Positions 5,925 to 10,697 of a stretch of 10,697 bases of DNA are shown in pieces (position 1 is the stretch's first letter; each line of letters opens with the position of its first letter). A program made the translations under genes and the position numbers. The notes under the pieces were generated by a model. That model ran no database searches and was not told where the DNA came from. It worked only from the letters and a program-made list of their open reading frames with translations. The stretch lies in the NCBI GenBank assembly GCA_038106575.1, contig JAYOED010000071.1, positions 1 through 10,697 on the forward strand. Reading direction: 5' to 3'. This DNA is from Ga0077527 sp038106575. Its GTDB lineage: Bacteria > Pseudomonadota > Gammaproteobacteria > Burkholderiales > SG8-41.

Positions 5925-7246
5925 TTCAACCTCGCATGCTGGGGAGCCTCTGTTTCGGATTTCATCCAGCGCACCACGCCGGATACGCCATCGACCGCAA
6001 CCATAGAGCCTTCCGGAATTCGGGCCGTGGCCTGGTCGGCACCGAGCACCATCGGAATGCCGCGTTCCCTGGCCAGTGATGCCAGGTGAGATGTGCTGCC
6101 GCCCAGTTCGGCAACCACGCCGGCGACCCGTGGAAGGATTTGCGACAGTGCAGGTCCCGCCATACGGGTGACCAACACAGAACCGGGCGCCACCCGCGCC
6201 AGTTCGCATTCACAGTTGATGACGCAAGCCAGGCCCTTGGTCCAGCCGGAACCTGCTGGTTGACCGCGCAGGTGCGGCTGGCGCAGCCAGATTTCATCAT
6301 CGACGTGTTCATCCGCTTCCGGCTCAAGATGCAAGGGGCGGGATTGAAGCATCTTGATAGCTGAGTCATCCATTGCCCATTCGATTTCGACAGCGCGACC
6401 CATCAGGGCTTCGGCCCGCAGTAGGTATCCTCCCAGTTTCTCGGCCTGTGCTGGAGTGAGGCAGGGGTCCTTGCTCTTGCGCTGACGTGGCACGAACATG
6501 GGCCGGTGTTCGCAGGTCATGGTGTGGTAATGAGTTGGTGCCGCAACGGTTTCCTTGAGTTTGCCTTCGCGTGTCAGCACGTAACGGTCTGGGGTCACTT
6601 CGCCCTGTGCGATTGCCGCTCCCAGTCCCCTCGTCGCATTGATTAGCATGTCACCGGAAGCAGTCTGACTTAAAGCGCCGCCTGCGGCGCGAGCCTTGAC
6701 CAGAGGCTGGATGATCAGACCCATTGCGGTTTCAGCCGGATCGATGTCGTGGGTCGCCATGTAGCGCAGCGCACGCGTCATCCACAGTGCCGCCCAGCAA
6801 GAGCGCACAGCAGTGAGGAAATCGGTTTCGTTGTCGAGATCAAGAAAACTTTCGAACTGGCCCGCAAAGCTCGAACCATAGCGGTCCTCAACCAGCGCCG
6901 ATGAGCGCACCGCGATCGGCGTTCCCGATTCTTCGACCAGCTGGCGCCATGCAGTGAGCAACTGTGATTCGACTTCCGCCGCAATGGGCTTGTCCATCAA
7001 GCCCAGTTTCATGTTAAGGGCGTAGCGTCTCGCCCGTGGACTGCTGTCGGTAGCGAAAGCGCCACGCGCGGATTCTTCGAGTCCCAGCGCTCGTACCTGA
7101 TGACGATAGGCTTCGGCATCAACGCAGAAGCCGCCGGGCGTTGGCAGTCCGGCCTGCGCCAGTGATGCCAGATTTGCACCTTTAGGACCGAAGCGTCCGG
7201 GGTCAGTAGCGGCCGGATTAGAAAAGGGAATGACCAGTGGAGACAT
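5921..7246 (-). CDS. Compact PEP-synthase-like dikinase (ATP-grasp plus phosphohistidine domain)
   Basis: A 441-residue protein built like the first two parts of phosphoenolpyruvate synthase. Residues 1-305 form the PEP/pyruvate-dikinase ATP-binding domain: GPKGANLASL near the start, VRSSALVEDRYGSSFAGQ (113-130), GLGAAIAQGEVTPD (207-220) and IEWAMDD...LQSRP (288-304). Residues 350-430 form the swivelling phosphohistidine domain with GGSTSHLASLARERGIP; H387 should carry the phosphate. The C-terminal PEP/pyruvate-binding barrel is missing; PEP synthase itself is about 790 residues. It is therefore unlikely to make PEP alone. Related two-part designs occur in phenylphosphate synthase and, with an extra domain, in rifampin phosphotransferase, so it may phosphorylate another small molecule or work with a partner. 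The gene begins 8 bases after the MDR stop and overlaps the next start. No clear Shine-Dalgarno precedes the ATG. Confidence 0.88.
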   Translation of the reverse strand: MSPLVIPFSNPAATDPGRFGPKGANLASLAQAGLPTPGGFCVDAEAYRHQVRALGLEESARGAFATDSSPRARRYALNMKLGLMDKPIAAEVESQLLTAWRQLVEESGTPIAVRSSALVEDRYGSSFAGQFESFLDLDNETDFLTAVRSCWAALWMTRALRYMATHDIDPAETAMGLIIQPLVKARAAGGALSQTASGDMLINATRGLGAAIAQGEVTPDRYVLTREGKLKETVAAPTHYHTMTCEHRPMFVPRQRKSKDPCLTPAQAEKLGGYLLRAEALMGRAVEIEWAMDDSAIKMLQSRPLHLEPEADEHVDDEIWLRQPHLRGQPAGSGWTKGLACVINCECELARVAPGSVLVTRMAGPALSQILPRVAGVVAELGGSTSHLASLARERGIPMVLGADQATARIPEGSMVAVDGVSGVVRWMKSETEAPQHARLK

Positions 7247-7254
7247 TAGGGTTT

Positions 7255-8298
7255 TTAGTTGGCTTGGCTGTCGATGACGATGCGCAGCACACGGCCGGGG
7301 TTACGTTCGTATTCGTCGAAGGCTTCCGCGATTTTCGCCAACGGATAGGTTGCGGACACATAGCCCGAAACGTCAATCCGTCCAGAGGCGACAAGGTCGA
7401 TGGAGGGTTCCATGTCCGATGGCTTCAGTGCACGCGAGCCGATGATGCTGATTTCCTTGTAATAAAGCGGAAACGTAGTGAACTTCGGGCAGCAGGCATG
7501 GCTCACCGCGTAGGGTGAGTAGCGCCCCCCGGGACGCAGCATATCAAGGCCGGCCTTGAGTGTCGCATCGCCGCCGACAGTATCGATCACGATATCCGCA
7601 CCTTCCTTTCCGGTGAGCCGCAGCACTTCATCGACGGCTTGTTCTGCACCGGTGTCTAGGGCGTGATGCGCGCCCTGCTTGAGAGCCATGTCAAGTTTCC
7701 AGCGGGTGCGCGAGACTGCGATCACTGGATTGGCACCGGCTAGCACAGCCAGCCGTGCATGCAGCAACCCGGTGGTGCCCATGCCCAGCACCACCACCGA
7801 TTCTCCGGCCGCCAGTTGCAAGCGCTGCTGGGCGTGGCGCACGGTGGCCAGGGTTTCAATCAGGGTGGCATCTGCCAGCGGGAGTTGCGGCGGCAGGGGA
7901 TGGACATAGCTTGCCTTAAGGCAGACAAACTCGCTCAGCGATCCGTCGACTTCGCGTCCGAATAATCCGGCGTTGCGGCACAGGTGCTGAGCGCCGCGTT
8001 TACATGAATCACAATAGCCGCAGGAAATGATCGGATTGATGATGACAGGTAGTCCCGGAGTCAGCCCTATGACGCCTTCACCCACTGTGTCCACGATGCC
8101 GGTGGACTCATGCCCCATAACCACGGGATAGCGCAGTCCGGGGTGTTCACCTAGATACATGCCGAGATCGGTGTGACAGACCGCGGTCGCGGCGCTGCGC
8201 ACCAGCACTTCCCCCTGACCAGCGGCAGGCAATGGTCGAGAGACGATGGCGAAGCGGCGGGGCGCTGCGAGTTCTGCGGTTTTCATGTTATCGGGCAT
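7255..8298 (-). CDS. Zinc-dependent MDR alcohol dehydrogenase
   Basis: A medium-chain dehydrogenase/reductase of up to 347 residues that oxidises an alcohol or polyol with NAD(P). Catalytic-zinc ligands are visible as C41 in AVCHTD and H63-E64 in GHESTG. The structural zinc site has four cysteines, C93, C96, C99 and C107 (CGYCDSCKRGAQHLC). The coenzyme fold has GMGTTG at 172-177. Residue 148 (E in LIETLATVRH) lies where the family often has another zinc ligand. The first ATG (8296-8298) abuts the run of N, so the true start could lie in the gap; M5 at 8286 (MKTAELAAP) is an equally plausible start, as family members often begin this way. The gene is first in the visible - strand unit leading to the dikinase and CMD genes. 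Substrate unknown. Confidence 0.9.
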   Translation of the reverse strand: MPDNMKTAELAAPRRFAIVSRPLPAAGQGEVLVRSAATAVCHTDLGMYLGEHPGLRYPVVMGHESTGIVDTVGEGVIGLTPGLPVIINPIISCGYCDSCKRGAQHLCRNAGLFGREVDGSLSEFVCLKASYVHPLPPQLPLADATLIETLATVRHAQQRLQLAAGESVVVLGMGTTGLLHARLAVLAGANPVIAVSRTRWKLDMALKQGAHHALDTGAEQAVDEVLRLTGKEGADIVIDTVGGDATLKAGLDMLRPGGRYSPYAVSHACCPKFTTFPLYYKEISIIGSRALKPSDMEPSIDLVASGRIDVSGYVSATYPLAKIAEAFDEYERNPGRVLRIVIDSQAN

Positions 8299-8308
8299 NN
8301 NNNNNNNN
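8299..8308. other. Assembly gap (10 N)
   Basis: Ten undetermined bases. A round number of N usually marks a scaffold join of unknown length, so coordinates beyond it may not be true distances. The gap falls between a GC-rich hairpin and the start of the MDR gene, where the promoter and ribosome-binding site of the downstream unit would be expected. Confidence 0.95.
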
Positions 8309-8310
8309 AC

Positions 8311-8335
8311 CGGCCGGGGAGTGCTCCCCCGGCCG
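8311..8335 (-). terminator. Strong GC-rich hairpin, probable intrinsic terminator after the M24 gene
   Basis: CGGCCGGGG (8311-8319) pairs with CCCCCGGCCG (8326-8335) through nine G-C pairs with one bulged C. The loop is six bases, or four if the inner A-T pair forms. It lies about 20 bases after the M24 stop codon on the - strand. An intrinsic terminator should be followed by a T tract, which here would begin at the gap (the last known bases are GT), so it cannot be seen. The size and position of the hairpin make termination likely. Confidence 0.6.
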
Positions 8336-8354
8336 CCGTCAATGCTTCGCAGGA

Positions 8355-9632
8355 CTAGCGACCGGGCAGTTTGCCGTAGTTGCTGTAGCCCGGCATCGGA
8401 TCGACCACCGTGATCTGCTCGACCGGGAAATTCGATACGATTTCGATGCTGTCCTTGTGCACTATCAGCATCTCTTCAATGCGCACGCCCCACTGGTGCG
8501 GCTTGCCATGCTGGGTCTCAAGGGCAAAGGTCATGCCTTCCTTGATTTCGATCGGGTGATCGAGCGACCAAATGCGCGAGATTACCGGCTGGTCGTACTG
8601 GGCAAGGCCGAGTCCGTGACCCCACAGGTTGGCTGCTGCCTGATCTTCTTCCTCGTAGCCCCAGATTTCCTTCGCTGACGGCCATTTGGAAGCGATATCG
8701 CGGGTGGTTGCTCCAACCTTGACCGCCTTGATCGAGTCATACAGCCACTTCAGCGCGGTGGCGTAGTAATCCTTTTGTTCTTGGTTCGGTTCGCGGCCGA
8801 CCATGTAAGTCCGGTAGTAACAGGACTTGTAGCCGTTCCAGGTCAGCGCGGCGAGATCCATGAACACCATGTCACCGGGCTTGATGATGCGGTCGGAGAA
8901 GTTCCTCCAGTTGGGCCAGGTGTTGAGGCCCGAGGACACGATCACGTCTTCAACGTCTTCCATGCCCGGCACGTTGTAGAGGAATTCCATGATGTGCGCA
9001 GTCAGCTGGTTTTCGGTAAGACCCGGCTTGAGGAATTTCATGAACTCCCAGTGCGCTGCGTCACCGATGGCTCCGACCATGCGGAAGCATTCCTGCTCGT
9101 CCTGATTCTTGACCGCGCGCGCCTCCATCATCGGTGTCATGCCGTCGGTCCAGTCGATATTGTGATCCTTGAAAATCTGGATCATGTTAATGTCGACAAA
9201 GTCAACGCCGAGTTTCTGGCCGTCGACACCGGCTTTCTTCATTTCCTTTTTAATGCTGTTCGTAAATTTAGTCACCTGGGCGAGCGAGGCGGGGCCGGCT
9301 GCGCCCTTAATCCAAGCGTAGGAATACTTGATGTGGTCCTTGGGAATCCACGGCGAATGCTTTTCGATATGGATGCCGATGTCGCCCTGTTCGAACAGCA
9401 CCGGTGCATCATCGCCGCAAAGCAAGGCATAACGCAGGCCTGGCTTTAGACGGTTCCAGCCAGGGGTAAGGGTGCTGGTCACGTAACGAACGTTTTCGTC
9501 GTACATCAACAGCATTGCGCCCAGACCATGCGCCTTCATCTTTTCGCGGGCGCGCTCCAGCCGGTATTTACGCAGGCGATCCCAATTGATGCGTTCCTGC
9601 CAGTCCAGTCCCACTAAACCTACATTTGCCAT
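8355..9632 (-). CDS. M24 / creatinase-like (pita-bread fold) protein with altered metal site
   Basis: A 425-residue protein with the aminopeptidase P / creatinase layout: an N-terminal domain (about 15-165, starting INWDRLRKYRLERAREKM) and a C-terminal pita-bread domain (about 175-410). The five M24 metal ligands can be placed at D259, position 271, H339 (WGHGLG), E372 (FALET) and E386 (VRIEEM). Position 271, in GYKSCYYRT where peptidases have GYxxDxTRT, is cysteine instead of the bridging aspartate. A normal two-metal peptidase site is therefore doubtful. Creatinase and the DMSP lyase DddP show that this fold also serves non-peptidase hydrolases and lyases; the N-terminal part recalls DddP-like proteins. 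GGAGAG lies about five bases before the ATG. It follows the Bug transporter gene and precedes a probable terminator. Fold sure, reaction unknown. Confidence 0.88.
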   Translation of the reverse strand: MANVGLVGLDWQERINWDRLRKYRLERAREKMKAHGLGAMLLMYDENVRYVTSTLTPGWNRLKPGLRYALLCGDDAPVLFEQGDIGIHIEKHSPWIPKDHIKYSYAWIKGAAGPASLAQVTKFTNSIKKEMKKAGVDGQKLGVDFVDINMIQIFKDHNIDWTDGMTPMMEARAVKNQDEQECFRMVGAIGDAAHWEFMKFLKPGLTENQLTAHIMEFLYNVPGMEDVEDVIVSSGLNTWPNWRNFSDRIIKPGDMVFMDLAALTWNGYKSCYYRTYMVGREPNQEQKDYYATALKWLYDSIKAVKVGATTRDIASKWPSAKEIWGYEEEDQAAANLWGHGLGLAQYDQPVISRIWSLDHPIEIKEGMTFALETQHGKPHQWGVRIEEMLIVHKDSIEIVSNFPVEQITVVDPMPGYSNYGKLPGR

Positions 9633-9636
9633 GTTT

Positions 9637-9642
9637 CTCTCC
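9637..9642 (-). promoter_or_regulatory. Ribosome-binding site of the M24 gene
   Basis: GGAGAG on the - strand ends about four bases before the ATG at 9632. It supports the start MANVGLVGLD, and no competing in-frame start with a better site is seen. Confidence 0.7.
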
Positions 9643-9665
9643 GTTTAACTGATCAGTCTGGCGCA

Positions 9666-9689
9666 GTTGCAACCCTCGCGGTATGCAAC
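9666..9689. promoter_or_regulatory. Inverted repeat in the leader of the M24 gene
   Basis: GTTGCAACC (9666-9674) pairs with GGT-A-TGCAAC (9680-9689), giving 9 bp with one bulged A around the loop CTCGC. It sits about 35 bases upstream of the M24 start. No T tract follows on either strand, so a terminator is unlikely; an operator or a leader-RNA hairpin is possible. Together with the palindrome at 9746-9757 it suggests a regulated space between the transporter and M24 genes. Confidence 0.35.
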
Positions 9690-9745
9690 GGCAATTTCTA
9701 CTTAAGGATATTTGAATAACTCGGGATTAGAATACGAATCTAGCA

Positions 9746-9757
9746 TGCGTTAACGCA
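9746..9757. promoter_or_regulatory. 12-bp perfect palindrome TGCGTTAACGCA
   Basis: The self-complementary sequence TGCGTTAACGCA lies about 30 bases after the stop codon of the Bug gene and about 115 bases upstream of the M24 start, in the longest gene-free stretch of the window (9633-9788). Such palindromes are typical of dimeric repressor sites. No convincing -35/-10 pair was found beside it. The function is a guess. Confidence 0.3.
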
Positions 9758-9788
9758 CTCCTCAAGACGTTTGCGCTGCAGTATCCCG

Positions 9789-10697
9789 CTATTGCGTTTC
9801 GATCTTGTTATCCTTGATGACCTGGCCGAAGCGGCCGGTTTCGCTCTTGACGAAATTGCGAAAATCCGCAGGACTTTTGCTGGTGATTGCCGCAACTCCG
9901 CTGGCGCCGAGCTTTCCGAGCACACCCTTGTCCCTCATGGTCTCGGTGCCGATCCTGTAAAGGGACTTAACCACGTTATCCGGCGACCCTTTAGGCAGGA
10001 ACAGACCCTGCCAGGAGCCGACTACCATGTCGTAACCTTGCTCGCGCATGGTCGGCACATCCGGCAAGGCAGAGGCACGCTCTGGAGCCACGATTCCGAG
10101 CATGCGCAGGCGGTTTTGTTTAACGAAGGGTAGGGTCGAGCTGAAGGTAAGGAACACGAACTGGACTTCATTACCAAGCAGGCCGATGGTGGCTGGACCG
10201 GCGCCGCCCTTGTAAGGCACTTGGGTCGCAGTAGTGCCCGTCTTGTTGAGGAACATCAGTGTCTCGAGTGTATTGGCACTGCTTGGCGCGGCTGCTCCGT
10301 AATTCAGCTTGTTCGGATTGGCCTTCATGTAGGTGACCATTTCCTTGACCGACTTCGCCGGCAACGTGGGATGCACGACCAGGCTGCCGGGCACATCAAC
10401 AACCTGTGTGATCGGGATCAGGTCGACGAGCGGTTTGAACTTGAATTTGGTGTAGTACACCGGGTTGATAGCCATGGTGCCGACGTTACCCAGCAGAAAG
10501 GTGTAGCCGTCAGCGCTGGCGCGTGCTGCCGTTTCTACGCCGATATTGCCGGAGGCTCCAGGACGGTTGTCGACGACGATCTGCTGCTGCAGCAGTTCGG
10601 ACATTTTCGGCTGCAAAATGCGGCCGACGAAATCTGACGCACCTCCAGGTGCAAAAGGAACAATCATTCGCAATGGGCGGCTGGGATAGGTCTCAGC
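9789..10697 (-). CDS. Bug-family TTT substrate-binding protein (5' end outside window)
   Basis: A periplasmic solute-binding protein of the tripartite tricarboxylate transporter (Bug) family, which captures carboxylates and related small molecules. The frame runs to the right edge, reading AETYPSRPLRMIVPFAPGG; this is the start of the mature domain (family pattern YPxRPIRxIVPFxxGG). The signal peptide and true start therefore lie outside the window, and a start at 10673 (TTG) would be wrong. Other family features are VVDNRPGASGNIG, DGYTFLLGN, and near the end DVPTMREQGYD and LFLPKGSPD. About 302 residues are visible out of a usual 320-330. No tctA or tctB membrane genes are seen; orphan Bug proteins are common in Burkholderiales. 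The downstream M24 gene suggests that the bound compound may be its substrate, which is inference. Confidence 0.93.
   Translation of the reverse strand, partial: AETYPSRPLRMIVPFAPGGASDFVGRILQPKMSELLQQQIVVDNRPGASGNIGVETAARASADGYTFLLGNVGTMAINPVYYTKFKFKPLVDLIPITQVVDVPGSLVVHPTLPAKSVKEMVTYMKANPNKLNYGAAAPSSANTLETLMFLNKTGTTATQVPYKGGAGPATIGLLGNEVQFVFLTFSSTLPFVKQNRLRMLGIVAPERASALPDVPTMREQGYDMVVGSWQGLFLPKGSPDNVVKSLYRIGTETMRDKGVLGKLGASGVAAITSKSPADFRNFVKSETGRFGQVIKDNKIETQ

Noticed and set aside
5670..6209. A 179-residue frame starting at 6209
   Set aside because: The part above 5924 overlaps the dikinase gene in another frame and has no family resemblance. The real start is the ATG at 5924, overlapping the dikinase stop.
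8173..8678. Open frames on the + strand spanning the N run
   Set aside because: They cross undetermined bases and are antisense to the MDR and M24 genes.
8775..9449. A 224-residue open frame on the + strand
   Set aside because: It is antisense to the M24 gene and its composition mirrors it; no family is recognised.
9690..9720. A third copy of the AT-rich motif near CTACTTAAGGATATTT
   Set aside because: Only TACTTA is shared with the two better sites, which is not enough.

Overview
The window reads as a fragment of a Gram-negative, probably betaproteobacterial (Burkholderiales-like) genome. The main clue is the Bug-type tripartite tricarboxylate transporter (TTT) substrate-binding protein at the right edge, a family greatly expanded in that group. 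The moderately high GC content and the mix of small-molecule catabolic enzymes agree with this. A run of ten N at 8299-8308 shows that the sequence is a scaffold with an unresolved gap, as is common for metagenome assemblies. The assignment to a taxon is inference.

Layout. On the + strand there is only the last few codons of an unidentified gene and an overlapping MFS exporter-like gene (37-1290), which converges on the rest. All other genes lie on the - strand. Read in their own direction they are: a Bug substrate-binding protein (entering from the right edge), an M24/creatinase-like protein with an altered metal site, a strong GC hairpin directly before the assembly gap, a zinc-dependent MDR alcohol dehydrogenase, a compact PEP-synthase-like dikinase without the PEP/pyruvate barrel, an AhpD/carboxymuconolactone decarboxylase (CMD) family protein interrupted by one in-frame UGA, two different D-2-hydroxyacid dehydrogenases in tandem, a fumarylacetoacetate-hydrolase-family (FAH) enzyme of the diketo-acid hydrolase type, and a Gfo/Idh/MocA oxidoreductase. 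No RNA gene, insertion sequence or CRISPR array was seen. No gene-free stretch exceeds 300 bases; the longest is 9633-9788.

The most notable observation is the CMD gene (5292-5924). Its reading frame has a single UGA exactly where the second cysteine of the redox motif CxxC belongs (C82-H-Y-U85-T-E-H88). Fifteen bases after the UGA begins a perfect 6-bp hairpin with loop GGUC, inside the published spacing for bacterial SECIS elements and resembling the GGUCU loop of E. coli fdhF. The family homology continues in the same frame beyond the UGA. I therefore read it as a probable selenoprotein of 210 residues, not a pseudogene. It also ends in a CTIC motif that could be a second redox pair. Its start overlaps the stop of the dikinase gene (ATGA), so the two are probably translationally coupled.

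How the genes may work together (inference): the FAH-family enzyme would cleave a diketo acid to pyruvate plus a second acid, the hydroxyacid dehydrogenases, MDR and Gfo/Idh enzymes would interconvert alcohols, 2-hydroxy acids and 2-keto acids, the dikinase-like protein would phosphorylate an unknown acceptor, and the Bug protein and MFS protein would handle transport. The substrate cannot be deduced from the window. The hairpin at 8311-8335 suggests that the Bug/M24 unit and the MDR-to-Gfo unit are transcribed separately, with the promoter of the second lying in the gap.
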